Positions 34,765 through 43,269 of a stretch of DNA of 46,386 bases are shown here, one piece after another (within the stretch, counting starts at the first letter, position 1; every line of letters begins with the position of its first letter). The translations under genes and the position numbers were made by a program. This stretch comes from Clostridiales bacterium. GTDB lineage: Bacteria; Bacillota; Clostridia; Oscillospirales; Acutalibacteraceae. The notes beneath the pieces are model-generated. The model did no database searches. It saw only the letters and a program-made list of their open reading frames with translations, and was not told the DNA's origin. The stretch is taken from NCBI GenBank assembly GCA_022801595.1, contig JAAWSO010000014.1:1-46386 (forward strand), in the 5' to 3' direction.

Positions 34765-35790
34765 ATGTCCACAACCAACGAAACCTCGACACAGCCCGAA
34801 CGCAAAAAGGTAATTTTCAGCGCTATCCAGCCCAGCGGCACCATTACCCTGGGCAACTACCTAGGAGCTCTCAAAAACTGGATCGCTTTGCAGGATGAAT
34901 TCCGCTGCATTTTTGCGCTGGCTGATCTGCATGCCATTACGGTGCGCCAGGAGCCAGCGAAATTCCGCCACAACACCTTGGAGGCTTATGCCCTTCTGCT
35001 GGCCTGCGGCATCGACCTGGAAAAAAGCATCTTCTTCATTCAAAGCCATGTTCACACCCATGCGGAACTGGCCTGGATTCTCAACTGCTACACCCAGTTT
35101 GGCGAACTGTCCCGGATGACCCAGTTCAAGGACAAATCCGCCAAACATGCCGACAATATTAATGTAGGCTTATTCGCCTACCCCAGTCTAATGGCTGCTG
35201 ATATCCTTCTGTATCAGGCGGATCTGGTACCGGTAGGTGCGGATCAAAAGCAGCATTTGGAACTGTCTCGGGATATTGCCGCCCGGTTTAACGGCGCGTA
35301 TAGCCCAACCTTTACCATCCCCGACCCTTACATTCCAAAAACCGGCGCTCGGATTATGTCCTTACAGGATCCAACCAAAAAGATGTCCAAATCTGATGAA
35401 AACGCCAACGGCTGGATTGCCTTATTGGATAAGCCGGAGGATATCATGCGGAAATTCAAGCGAGCTGTGACCGACAGCGACGGCGGCGTCCGCTATGCGG
35501 AAGGCAAGGACGGCGTCAACAATCTGATGGGCATTTACTCCTGCGTGACCGAGAAACGCTATGAACAGATTGAAACGGAGTTTGAAGGCAAAGGCTATGG
35601 GGATTTTAAAACCGCAGTAGCGGAAGCCGTCATTGAACACCTGCGTCCCATTCAGGAACGCTATGCGCAGTTAATCCAAGATAAAGCGTACCTCCAATCC
35701 TGTTATGCGGAAAGCGCGCAAAAGGCTTTGTCCATCTCCCAGCGTACCTTAAGTAAGGTAATGAAAAAAATCGGGTTCCTCCCAGGCTGA
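34765..35790 (+). CDS. trpS: Tryptophanyl-tRNA synthetase
   Basis: 341 aa, normal length. A class I synthetase that charges tRNA-Trp. The HIGH-equivalent is SGTITLGNYLGAL (TLGNYLG) and the KMSKS motif is KKMSKSDENANG. The tryptophan pocket includes ADLHAITV, and MAADILLYQADLVPVGADQKQHLELSRDIA is characteristic. ATG 34765 has GGAGG about 10 bases upstream. It is close behind the aminotransferase and shares its transcript. No T-box leader was recognised. Confidence 0.97.
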   Translation: MSTTNETSTQPERKKVIFSAIQPSGTITLGNYLGALKNWIALQDEFRCIFALADLHAITVRQEPAKFRHNTLEAYALLLACGIDLEKSIFFIQSHVHTHAELAWILNCYTQFGELSRMTQFKDKSAKHADNINVGLFAYPSLMAADILLYQADLVPVGADQKQHLELSRDIAARFNGAYSPTFTIPDPYIPKTGARIMSLQDPTKKMSKSDENANGWIALLDKPEDIMRKFKRAVTDSDGGVRYAEGKDGVNNLMGIYSCVTEKRYEQIETEFEGKGYGDFKTAVAEAVIEHLRPIQERYAQLIQDKAYLQSCYAESAQKALSISQRTLSKVMKKIGFLPG

Positions 35791-35867
35791 ATCTGTACCC
35801 ACGTTTGCGCCTCGCTTAGGCAGGCAGAGAATTTTCTCTTCTTGCTCCTACCTATCAATAAAAGAAA

Positions 35868-35910
35868 AGAAGGCAGGGATCTCAATCGATCCTCTGCCTT
35901 CTTTCTTTGT
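35868..35910. terminator. Bidirectional terminator between trpS and the 47-aa ORF
   Basis: Stem GAAGGCAGGGATC / GATCCTCTGCCTTC with one bulge, flanked by an A/G-rich run on one side and TTTCTTTG on the other. It sits between convergent units. Confidence 0.75.
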
Positions 35911-35944
35911 TTCTCCTTTTATCTTTAGGCCAGAATAACACGGA

Positions 35945-36088
35945 TCACCGCTCGCTCTGGCTCCATTCCTGTCCGTAAAAAATCAAATCGTCCAAATCTT
36001 TGCCAGTGTCGGCCTTTTCATACGGATAAAAAAATTGTGGATCCTCGTGTCTGGATTCCACGGACGTTCTGTCCATTTGTTCCTCCAT
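35945..36088 (-). CDS. 47-aa acidic small protein
   Basis: An acidic 47-residue protein beginning MEEQMDRTSV, with a Tyr/Phe motif QFFYPYEKAD and a Leu/Asp stretch KDLDDLIFYG, ending SQSER. ATG 36088 has AAGGAGGG eight bases upstream, which is strong support. No membrane segment or known family is recognised. It is divergent from alr and ends near a bidirectional terminator. A longer frame upstream runs into alr and is rejected. Confidence 0.55.
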   Translation of the reverse strand: MEEQMDRTSVESRHEDPQFFYPYEKADTGKDLDDLIFYGQEWSQSER

Positions 36089-36229
36089 GTTTCTTTCCCT
36101 CCTTTGCATCGAAAACATGCCTGCGAAAAACAATGCCATACTAGTATATGACAGCCCTGTTAAAAAAAACAGCGAATCCTGGTAAAATATTTTAAAACTT
36201 TTTGACCAAGGGCTTTCGCTGGGAAAGAG

Positions 36230-36258
36230 TTGACGAATCCATTTTCGCGCAATATAAT
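36230..36258 (+). promoter_or_regulatory. Predicted sigma-A promoter of alr
   Basis: TTGACG, 17-bp spacer, TATAAT, 56 bp upstream of the alr ATG; both hexamers are near consensus. Confidence 0.75.
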
Positions 36259-36314
36259 AAAGATTACACGAGAAATGGACATTATGTCCAAATAGAACGA
36301 CCGGAGACATACGC

Positions 36315-37517
36315 ATGAATGATTTTTTAAAACGTACCTGGGCGGAAATTAATCTGGACGCCATTCGGAATAATTATACGGTCATCCGCAACTTTGTCCA
36401 TCCCCAAACCAAAATTTGTTGGGTCGTAAAAGCGGACGGCTATGGCCACGGCGCTACCTTTATCGCCAAAGAACTGGAAAGTATGGGAGCGGAATGGTTT
36501 GCTGTGTCCAACTTGGAAGAAGCCATCCAGCTACGCCGCAGCAACATTCAAGCCCCGATCCTGATTTTAGGATATACCCCGGCTTCCATGGCGGAAAAAC
36601 TCCACGAGCTAAACATATCCCAAACCGTTTTTTCCCTCCAATACGGGAAAGAGCTGGCCCAGCATGCTACCCAGTCAGGCGTTGCTGTCAATATCCACAT
36701 TAAGGTAGACACGGGGATGAGCCGGATCGGTTTTCTCTATCAAAAAGAGGAGCGGGACCGGGAGATCCTGGATGAAATCGAAGCGGTTTGCAAATTAGAC
36801 GGACTGAATCCAGAAGGGATTTTTACCCACTTTGCCGTTTCCGACGAAGGGGCGGGCGGGGAGTCTTTTACCTTAGAGCAATACCACTGCTTCATGGATG
36901 CGATCCACAGTTTGGAGCGGCGAGGCATTGCCTTTGCCTTGCGCCATTGCGCCAACAGCGGCGCAACCTTGGACTATCCAGAAATGCACCTGGATATGGT
37001 ACGTCCTGGCGTGATCGCTTATGGCCTGATGCCTTCGGGAAAAATCCGCCATCCTCTGCCCTTGCAGCCAGCGATGGAACTGAAAACCATCATTTCCATG
37101 CTGAAAACGGTAGAGGAAGATACCCCAGTCAGCTATGGCTGCCGCTTCGTCACCAAGAAAAAAACCCGGCTGGCTACGGTTCCCATTGGATATGCCGACG
37201 GTTATCCCCGCGTGCTCCATAACAAAGCCGACATGCTGGTTTGCGGCAAACGCGCACGGATTGTCGGGCGGGTCTGTATGGACCAGCTCATGCTGGATGT
37301 AACCGAGATCCCGGAAGCGCAGGAAGGCATGACGGTCACGATTTTTGGTCAAGATGGCGGGGAATCCATCCCGGTGGATGAGCTGGCGGCACTCAACGAT
37401 ACCATCAACTATGAAATGGTGTGTATTGTGGGAAAACGGGTCCCCCGAATCTACCTGCGCAACGGAAAACCAGTGGGACAGCTCAACTATATCTGTCCCG
37501 ACGACAGCGAAACATAA
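36315..37517 (+). CDS. alr: Alanine racemase
   Basis: 400 aa. A fold-type III PLP enzyme that makes D-alanine for peptidoglycan. The cofactor Lys is in WVVKADGYGHGA (residue 39). The substrate-site Tyr is in PIGYADGYPR with VGRVCMDQLMLDV, and the phosphate-binding region is HCANSGATLD and MVRPGVIAYG. ATG 36315 has GGAG at nine bases. It is a single gene with its own promoter and terminator; whether it acts in growth or spores cannot be told from the sequence. Confidence 0.96.
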   Translation: MNDFLKRTWAEINLDAIRNNYTVIRNFVHPQTKICWVVKADGYGHGATFIAKELESMGAEWFAVSNLEEAIQLRRSNIQAPILILGYTPASMAEKLHELNISQTVFSLQYGKELAQHATQSGVAVNIHIKVDTGMSRIGFLYQKEERDREILDEIEAVCKLDGLNPEGIFTHFAVSDEGAGGESFTLEQYHCFMDAIHSLERRGIAFALRHCANSGATLDYPEMHLDMVRPGVIAYGLMPSGKIRHPLPLQPAMELKTIISMLKTVEEDTPVSYGCRFVTKKKTRLATVPIGYADGYPRVLHNKADMLVCGKRARIVGRVCMDQLMLDVTEIPEAQEGMTVTIFGQDGGESIPVDELAALNDTINYEMVCIVGKRVPRIYLRNGKPVGQLNYICPDDSET

Positions 37518-37535
37518 AACTCAATCCATCCATAG

Positions 37536-37572
37536 AAAAAAGGCCTGGAAGTCCTCTTCCAAGCCTTTTTAT
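37536..37572 (+). terminator. Rho-independent terminator after alr
   Basis: Stem AAAAGGC(C)TGGAAG / CTTCCAAGCCTTTT with one bulge, followed by a T-rich tract. Confidence 0.8.
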
Positions 37573-37892
37573 TTTTTGTTTCGATGTAAGTCAGGACAAC
37601 CTGCCAGGAACCCTCTTGATCGGATTCTCCACCCAGAACATTCCCGTGGAATGTTCCTTTCCCCTGTCCTGTTCGTTGAGCAGAGTCAGAATTTCGTCCT
37701 CCGCAGAGAACCGGCGGTAGGACTCTGCCCTATGCCTTCGCATCCTTTTGAGAGAGAAAACCATTTGCCATCTCAAACATAACAAATGGCAATGGCATCC
37801 CCCATGTTCTTTCCCAAACAAACAGTTCCATTCGCTTTTGGAGAGATGAAAGAACGGAAGCGCTCACACCAATAAAACTCACGGCGATCCGT
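37573..37892. other. Gene-free convergent spacer with several dyads
   Basis: About 320 bp between the ends of alr (+) and purL (-). No ORF with a ribosome site was found. It contains GAACATTCC-CGT-GGAATGTTC (37636-37656), a nested dyad GCAGAGTC (37680-37687) / GACTCTGC (37721-37728) enclosing CCGC / GCGG, and CCATTTG (37761-37767) / CAAATGG (37793-37799). The last could be part of a weak purL terminator, being followed by TTTTCTC on the minus strand. A structured transcript is possible. Confidence 0.4.
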
Positions 37893-40800
37893 CTATTTGA
37901 AATATTGAACGCCGGAAGCAAAGAGCTTTTGATCCTTTTCACCGGGGACATTCTGATACAGATGATTGCCCAGCCGTTCTGAGTGGGCCATCTTACCCAG
38001 CACACGGCCATCCGGGCTGGTGATGCCTTCCACGGCGCAGACAGAACCATTTGGATTCCAAGTGATCTCGCCGCTTGGCTGACCGTTTGGCGTGGTGTAT
38101 TGGGTGGCGATCTGACCATTTTCAATGAGCTGCTGCATCACCGCATCATTGGCCACAAACCGGCCTTCTCCATGTGAAACCGGAACCGCGTGGACATCTC
38201 CAGCCTCTACGCCGGCAAACCATGGAGACTTCACAGAGGTCACACGGGTGTAAACCATGCGGGAAACATGGCGGCCCAAGGTATTGAAGGTCAGGGTGGG
38301 CGCTTCCGCAGACGGCTCGGTGATCTTGCCGTATGGCACCAGCCCCAGCTTAATCAAAGCCTGGAAGCCGTTACAGATTCCCAGCATCAAGCCGTCACGC
38401 TGCTCCAACAGTTTGGTGACAGCTTCGGCAATCTTTGGATTGCGGAAGGTAGTAGCGATAAATTTCCCCGAACCGTCCGGCTCGTCACCGCCGGAGAAAC
38501 CGCCTGGCAGCATCACAATTTGCGCCTGCTCAATTTCCTTGACCATCCGCTCAATGGTTTCCTCAATGTCGGCGGCGCACAGGTTTTTCACCACTAAAAT
38601 TTCTGGCTTCGCTCCAGCTTTTTCAAAGGCACGGGCCGTATCCACCTCACAGTTTGTACCTGGGAATACCGGGATAAACACCCGCGGCTGGGCGGTCTTA
38701 ACGGCCGGCGCCTTGCTGTTCCGCTGAGGAAACAGGGGGATTTCCCGGCTGATTTCTGTTTCTGGCGCATCAGATGGGAAAATATTTTCCAAGGTACCCA
38801 TCCAGCTTGCCAGCAGGCTGTCCAAGGACAGGATTTCCCCGCCAATGGCGACCTGAGCCGCCTCGGTGGTATGGCCCAGGATAACTGGATTCAGTGCGGC
38901 GTCTATGGAAACGCCGGAAGCCAATTCCACCACCAGCGCGCCAGATTTGGGAGCGAACAGGCAAGCCGGACAAGTAATAGCATCGTCAAAGGCAAAGCCA
39001 ACTCGATTGCCGAAGCACATCCGTGCCACAGCGGCGGCTGCGCCGCCCTCTTTGACCACGGAAGCGGACTGGATTTCGCCCTTCTCCATCTTAGCATGGA
39101 CAGCTGTGTAATATGCTTTCAGCTTATCCCAATTGGGCAACAAGGTTTCGGTTTCCTCCGGCAAGGGAAGCAGGACAACGGTGGAATCAGTCTGTTGGAA
39201 AGCTGCGGAAATGGTTTTGCTGGCCTTGGTCATTCCCACGGCGAAGCTAACCAAGGTCGGCGGTACGTCTAGGCTTTCAAAGGAACCGGACATACTATCC
39301 TTGCCGCCGATTGCCGGCAGGCCAAGACCCAACTGGGCAGACAAAGCTCCCAAGAGAGCCGCCGCCGGTTTGCCCCAGCGTTTCGGCTCTTTTTGAAGGC
39401 GCTCAAAGTATTCCTGGAAGGTCAGGCGGGCCTTCAGCGGGTTCGCACCCACGGCGGCCAGCTTGGAACAGCTTTCTACCACGGCATAAGCCGCGCCGTG
39501 GAAGGGGCTGAACCGGGCAATGCCTGGGATATAACCGTAGCCCATGACCGTTGCATCGTCGGTCTCGCCATGCTCCAATGGGATTTTTGCCACCATGGCT
39601 TCTTCCGGGGTGAGCTGGTATCTGCCGGCAAACGGCATCAAAACCGTACCCGCGCCGATGCTGGCGTCAAAACGCTCCACCAAACCCTTTTGAGAACAAA
39701 CCTCCAGCCGCTCCAGATTTTCCTGGAACGCTTGAGCCAATGGTTTCTCCCACAAGCACTCTGGTACCAAATCCCGGTAATTTTCTTCTGGGTTCGGGGC
39801 GGTAATCACTGCCTGCGCCGTTTGGGTCACGCCATTGGTGTTGAGGAACTCCCGGCTTAAGTCTACAATGGTATCCCCCCGCCAGAACATTTTCAGACGG
39901 GCTTCGGCGGTTACATGGGCCACTACTTGGGCGTTGAGGTTTTCCTCTTTGGCTGCCGCAAGAAATGCTTCTACGTCCTTCGGGTCCAACACCACCGCCA
40001 TCCGCTCCTGGGATTCGGAAATGGCCAGTTCCGTTCCGTCCAAGCCCTCATATTTTTTCGGTACATTATCCAGGTTAATCCGCAGACCGTCGGCCAATTC
40101 ACCGATAGCTACGCAAACGCCGCCTGCACCAAAATCGTTGCAGCGTTTGATTAATTTGGACACTTGGCCGTTGCGGAACAAACGCTGAATCTTCCGCTCG
40201 GTAGGCGGGTTGCCCTTCTGCACCTCCGCGCCGCACGTTTCAATGGATTCCTCGGTGTGCGCCTTAGAGGAACCGGTTGCGCCGCCGCAACCGTCCCGAC
40301 CGGTGCTGCCGCCCAGCAGGACAATCACATCGCCGTCCTCCGGGGTTCCTCGCTGTACGTTGGCTTTTGGGGACGCACCGATGACCGCGCCGATTTCCAT
40401 CCGTTTAGCAATGTAGCCCTCGTCATACAATTCCGTTACCTGACCGGTTGCCAAGCCAATCTGGTTGCCGTAAGAGCTGTAGCCCGCCGCCGCGCCAGTG
40501 GTAATTTTTCGGCTGGGCAGCTTGCCGATGAGGGTATCCTCCACAGCCATCCGCGGGTCTCCGGAACCAGTCACCCGCATGGCTTGATACACGTATGCCC
40601 GGCCGGACAGAGGATCGCGGATCGCGCCGCCCAAGCAGGTGGCTGCGCCGCCGAACGGCTCAATTTCTGTAGGATGGTTGTGGGTTTCATTCTTGAACTG
40701 TACCAGCCACTGCTCAGTTTTTCCGTCAACCTCCACCGGCACCTCAATGGAACAAGCGTTGATTTCCTCGCTCACATCCAAATCGTCCAGCTTGCCGTTT

Positions 40801-41660
40801 TTGCGCAGCAGTTTCATGCCGATGACCGCCATATCCATCAGGGAAACCGCGCGGTCGGTTTTCCCATAAACCTGATCCCGGGCGGCATAATACGCGGCTA
40901 GGGCGTCTTCGATTGCCTTGCTAATCTGGCCCTTTTCAATCTCAATGCTCTCCAAGCGGGTAAAGAAGGTGGTGTGTCGGCAGTGATCGGACCAATAGGT
41001 GTCGATCACCCGCAATTCCGTCACCGACGGGTCCCGCTTCTCCGTATCCCGGAAGTAATCCCGGCAGAACAGCAGGTCATCCATGGTCATGGCAAAGCCC
41101 ATGCCTTTGTAATATTTCTCTATGGTGGTATCGTCCCAAGCGATGAAACCGACAACCCGCTCCACATCCTCTGGAACCTCCACCTCCAGATCCAACGTCT
41201 CTGGCTTGTCCAAAGAAGCCAAACGGGATTCCACTGGGTTAATGAGATAATTTTCAATTTTATCAATTTCCGCTGGGGTCAGCGCACCCTTGATTCCCAC
41301 CACACGGGCGGTGGCCACTTGAGGCCGTTCCCCGTGGGTCAGAAGCTGGACGCACTGAGCGGCGGAATCCGCCCGCTGGTCATATTGGCCAGGGAGATAC
41401 TCCATCCCGAACACCTGGTAACCGTCTGGGAACACGAAATCCTCGCCATACACATCGTCCACATTGGGTTCTGAAAAAATCGTGGCACTGGCGGCCTGGA
41501 ATTCCTCCGGGGACAAACCAGCCACATCATAACGATGGAGCAGACGCAGATCCTCAATGGACCCCATACCAAGATTTCCTTTCAGGTCTGCCTTGATTTG
41601 TTGAGCCTCAACGTCAAAACCGGATTTTTTTTCTACAAAAATTCTGATAACGTTAGACAT
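37893..41660 (-). CDS. purL: Phosphoribosylformylglycinamidine synthase, single-chain form
   Basis: 1255 aa. Unlike the three-gene purS/purL/purQ of most Bacillus relatives, all parts are fused. Order: PurS-like N-terminus (about 1-90), linker, two AIR-synthase halves (SDHCRHTTF, NETHNHPTEIEPFGGAATCLGG, then GYGYIPG and the second half), and a C-terminal class I glutamine amidotransferase. That domain begins VFIPVFPGTNCEVD, has its Cys nucleophile in GICNGFQAL and His/Glu in PVSHGEGRF. It converts FGAR, ATP and glutamine to FGAM in purine synthesis. ATG 41660 has GGAGG five bases upstream; an earlier ATG at 41720 lacks one. No other pur genes are adjacent. Confidence 0.97.
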   Translation of the reverse strand: MSNVIRIFVEKKSGFDVEAQQIKADLKGNLGMGSIEDLRLLHRYDVAGLSPEEFQAASATIFSEPNVDDVYGEDFVFPDGYQVFGMEYLPGQYDQRADSAAQCVQLLTHGERPQVATARVVGIKGALTPAEIDKIENYLINPVESRLASLDKPETLDLEVEVPEDVERVVGFIAWDDTTIEKYYKGMGFAMTMDDLLFCRDYFRDTEKRDPSVTELRVIDTYWSDHCRHTTFFTRLESIEIEKGQISKAIEDALAAYYAARDQVYGKTDRAVSLMDMAVIGMKLLRKNGKLDDLDVSEEINACSIEVPVEVDGKTEQWLVQFKNETHNHPTEIEPFGGAATCLGGAIRDPLSGRAYVYQAMRVTGSGDPRMAVEDTLIGKLPSRKITTGAAAGYSSYGNQIGLATGQVTELYDEGYIAKRMEIGAVIGASPKANVQRGTPEDGDVIVLLGGSTGRDGCGGATGSSKAHTEESIETCGAEVQKGNPPTERKIQRLFRNGQVSKLIKRCNDFGAGGVCVAIGELADGLRINLDNVPKKYEGLDGTELAISESQERMAVVLDPKDVEAFLAAAKEENLNAQVVAHVTAEARLKMFWRGDTIVDLSREFLNTNGVTQTAQAVITAPNPEENYRDLVPECLWEKPLAQAFQENLERLEVCSQKGLVERFDASIGAGTVLMPFAGRYQLTPEEAMVAKIPLEHGETDDATVMGYGYIPGIARFSPFHGAAYAVVESCSKLAAVGANPLKARLTFQEYFERLQKEPKRWGKPAAALLGALSAQLGLGLPAIGGKDSMSGSFESLDVPPTLVSFAVGMTKASKTISAAFQQTDSTVVLLPLPEETETLLPNWDKLKAYYTAVHAKMEKGEIQSASVVKEGGAAAAVARMCFGNRVGFAFDDAITCPACLFAPKSGALVVELASGVSIDAALNPVILGHTTEAAQVAIGGEILSLDSLLASWMGTLENIFPSDAPETEISREIPLFPQRNSKAPAVKTAQPRVFIPVFPGTNCEVDTARAFEKAGAKPEILVVKNLCAADIEETIERMVKEIEQAQIVMLPGGFSGGDEPDGSGKFIATTFRNPKIAEAVTKLLEQRDGLMLGICNGFQALIKLGLVPYGKITEPSAEAPTLTFNTLGRHVSRMVYTRVTSVKSPWFAGVEAGDVHAVPVSHGEGRFVANDAVMQQLIENGQIATQYTTPNGQPSGEITWNPNGSVCAVEGITSPDGRVLGKMAHSERLGNHLYQNVPGEKDQKLFASGVQYFK

Positions 41661-41746
41661 TTTTCCTCCGTTCCGCCCTATTTGATCAAATATGGGCTGA
41701 TACATTTCTCTTTTTCTCAATCAGAAAACTTGCTGCAATTGGTTTC

Positions 41747-41775
41747 ATTTTATCATAATTCGCTGCCATTATCAA
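41747..41775 (-). promoter_or_regulatory. Predicted sigma-A promoter of purL
   Basis: Minus strand TTGATA, 17-bp spacer, TAAAAT, 87 bp before the ATG. No purine riboswitch or PurR box was recognised in the leader. Confidence 0.65.
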
Positions 41776-41837
41776 AGGGCAAAATCCGGTTTTTTCAATT
41801 TCTTTTGGAATCCCCGGAAAATGATTCCAGAGCCGCG

Positions 41838-41876
41838 AAAAAGAGCCGGAGGCCTCCTCCAGCTCTTTTCTTTTTT
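41838..41876 (-). terminator. Terminator at the end of the XRE array
   Basis: Stem AAAAGAGC(C)GGAGG / CCTCC(A)GCTCTTTT with A-run and T-run flanks on both sides. It ends the array and insulates purL. Confidence 0.8.
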
Positions 41877-41898
41877 AGATGTTTCAAACGTATTTGGG

Positions 41899-42125
41899 CT
41901 ATCGGTTGACCTCTGGATTATCCGTACGGCCCAAAAGATAGTCCACCGAACATTCCAAAAATCCGCGATGCGAGCCAGGCTGATGCAGGATAATTGCTTC
42001 CCTTTTCCAAATTCAGAAATCGCATTAATATTCATGTTGCAATCCGATAGCATGTCTTTTATTGATACCCTTTTTGATTTTGCTCGTTGTTTAATGCGAT
42101 TGGCAATTTCTTGCGTGATGTACAT
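41899..42125 (-). pseudogene. Frameshifted XRE-family repressor (array unit 1)
   Basis: From ATG 42125 the frame encodes an XRE HTH (IANRIKQRAKSKRVSIKDML, then SCISLARIADFW). It then leaves the family sequence; a one-base loss near 41953-41955 is indicated because the next frame continues CSVDYLLGRTDNPEVNR to a TAG at 41899. The unshifted product would be about 75 aa. It is closest to unit 4 (both have the RIK-RAK-K-V start and the DML and LSC-SLA-IAD pattern). The shifted frame would add about 60 unrelated residues and run through the terminator. Confidence 0.75.
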
Positions 42126-42218
42126 AAAAACATCATCCTTTTTGTACAACAATCCAAAAATCATGTCATACTCCTAAAACAATCTATAGCATGATATAAT
42201 GCAACCATAAAGTTATCA

Positions 42219-42251
42219 ATAACCAAAATGGCTTATCCTCATATTGGTTAT
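42219..42251. promoter_or_regulatory. Inverted repeat in the unit 1 leader (candidate operator)
   Basis: ATAACCAA, 17-bp spacer, TTGGTTAT; both arms are perfect. It begins directly after the predicted transcription start of the promoter at 42259-42288. Confidence 0.45.
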
Positions 42252-42258
42252 CCTTTTT

Positions 42259-42288
42259 ATCATACCATAAAAGATCAGGGAACGCCAA
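42259..42288 (-). promoter_or_regulatory. Promoter for XRE unit 1
   Basis: Minus strand TTGGCG, 18-bp spacer ending TGG (extended -10), TATGAT. The -35 starts four bases after the unit 2 stop. Confidence 0.5.
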
Positions 42289-42291
42289 TTG

Positions 42292-42507
42292 TTATCGGTT
42301 GACCTCTGGGTTATCTGTCCGCCCCAGCAAATAATCCACAGAACAGTCCAGATGATCTGCAATTTTAATCAGCGTTTCTCCATTGGGCAAAGTGCCGCAT
42401 GTTTTCCATTTTGTAACACTGCCTGAAGATACGCCAATTTCTTTGGCTACTGGGTTAGGTTTTGTTCCTCTCATCATACACATATGATAAAATCGCTCCC
42501 AAAACAA
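42292..42507 (-). CDS. XRE-family HTH repressor (array unit 2)
   Basis: 71 aa, a single HTH_3 domain. The helix-turn-helix is PNPVAKEIGVSSGSVTKWK, followed by LPNGETLIKIADHL and the shared tail CSVDYLLGRTDNPEVNR. Start: TTG 42507 with AAGGAGG seven bases upstream, giving MFWERFYHMC, the usual beginning of this subfamily. No effector or cleavage domain is present. It probably represses through its own leader dyad, by analogy with small phage-type repressors. Confidence 0.85.
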   Translation of the reverse strand: MFWERFYHMCMMRGTKPNPVAKEIGVSSGSVTKWKTCGTLPNGETLIKIADHLDCSVDYLLGRTDNPEVNR

Positions 42508-42531
42508 AGCAAAGCCTCCTTTTTATGCAAT

Positions 42532-42564
42532 ATGCTAAATCTCAACAAAATAAGATTTTAGCAT
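42532..42564. promoter_or_regulatory. Inverted repeat in the unit 2 leader (candidate operator)
   Basis: ATGCTAAA, 17-bp spacer, TTTAGCAT, with the same 8-17-8 geometry as the unit 1 dyad but different sequence. It lies 25 bp before the TTG start. A second possible promoter (TTGATT-N17-TATATA) lies just upstream of it on the minus strand. Confidence 0.45.
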
Positions 42565-42643
42565 TAACTTTCTTATTAAAGTGAGATAGTATATAAATAC
42601 CATCCAAAAAGAAATCAATGCCTGGAAATTTTGCTAATTGTTT

Positions 42644-42672
42644 ATTGTAGCATAATGCGAGCCAAAAGCCAA
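42644..42672 (-). promoter_or_regulatory. Promoter for XRE unit 2
   Basis: Minus strand TTGGCT, 17-bp spacer ending TGC (extended -10), TACAAT. The -35 begins six bases beyond the unit 3 stop codon. Confidence 0.6.
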
Positions 42673-42677
42673 CTAGT

Positions 42678-42899
42678 TTACCGGTTCACCTCCGGGTTAT
42701 CTGTCCGCCCCAGCAAATAATCTACGGAACAGTCCAAATAATTGGCAATGCGAACAAGATTTATCGAGGCTATCTCGGAGGTTGGATTCTTTTTCCATTT
42801 GCTAAATAAGCTTTCTGATATCCCGGTTTCTTTCGCCAGCTTATAGGCAGAAATATTTCTGCTTTTCATGATGTATAAAATTTTCTGTGAGTGTTCCAT
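42678..42899 (-). CDS. XRE-family HTH repressor (array unit 3)
   Basis: 73 aa. The HTH is ISAYKLAKETGISESLFSKWK, then INLVRIANYLD and the common tail. ATG 42899 follows GAGGA. The N-terminal HTH is closest to unit 5 (both read ISAYKL-K-TGI), while the 3' noncoding flank is closest to that of unit 4, so parts of the units have separate histories. Confidence 0.85.
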   Translation of the reverse strand: MEHSQKILYIMKSRNISAYKLAKETGISESLFSKWKKNPTSEIASINLVRIANYLDCSVDYLLGRTDNPEVNR

Positions 42900-42928
42900 A
42901 ATTTTCCTCTTCTAGATTTGTGCAAAAC

Positions 42929-42956
42929 AGCACACTTGACTAAATACAAGTATGCT
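42929..42956. promoter_or_regulatory. Inverted repeat in the unit 3 leader (candidate operator)
   Basis: AGCACACTTG, 8-bp spacer, CAAGTATGCT; 10-bp arms with one mismatch, 30 bp before the unit 3 start. It differs in sequence and geometry from the dyads of units 1 and 2. Confidence 0.45.
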
Positions 42957-43007
42957 AGAAACCATAAATCAAAACGAAACAAATCCTGCCAAATTTTTTA
43001 ATCGTTT

Positions 43008-43036
43008 ATTGTAGCATAATGCGAGCCAAAAGCCAA
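43008..43036 (-). promoter_or_regulatory. Promoter for XRE unit 3
   Basis: Minus strand TTGGCT, 17-bp spacer, TGC-TACAAT; identical from -35 to -10 to the promoter at 42644-42672. Confidence 0.6.
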
Positions 43037-43041
43037 CCAGC

Positions 43042-43269
43042 TTACTGGTTCACCTCGGGGTTATCTGTCCGTCCCAGCAAGTAATCCACGGAACACCCTA
43101 AATAGTCCGCGATAGAGGCTAAACTAAAACAAGACAAACCTTTTTTATCCGAAATCTGGCTGATAGTATTGATATTTAAACCACATTCATTTAACATATC
43201 TCTTATTAATACATTTTTCTCTTTTGCACGGCTTTTAATCCGTTGAATCAGTTGTTGAGAGGGACTCAT
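43042..43269 (-). CDS. XRE-family HTH repressor (array unit 4)
   Basis: 75 aa from ATG 43269 (GGAGG nine bases upstream); a longer frame to 43299 lacks a ribosome site. The HTH is IRDMLNECGLNINTISQI, then LSCFSLASIADYLGCSVDYLLG and a tail ending NPEVNQ rather than R. A direct repeat GTTATGATCGTTATG lies in its leader near 43288-43302, a different type of candidate operator. Confidence 0.85.
   Translation of the reverse strand: MSPSQQLIQRIKSRAKEKNVLIRDMLNECGLNINTISQISDKKGLSCFSLASIADYLGCSVDYLLGRTDNPEVNQ

Noticed and set aside
35945-36364. 139-aa minus-strand ORF running into alr
   Set aside because: The N-terminal part is antisense to the alr start and promoter; only the last 47 codons have a ribosome site.
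37591-37821. 76-aa minus-strand ORF after purL
   Set aside because: No ribosome site and no recognisable protein pattern; it overlaps the dyads.
41821-42177. 118-aa plus-strand ORF
   Set aside because: Antisense to the frameshifted XRE unit and the array terminator.
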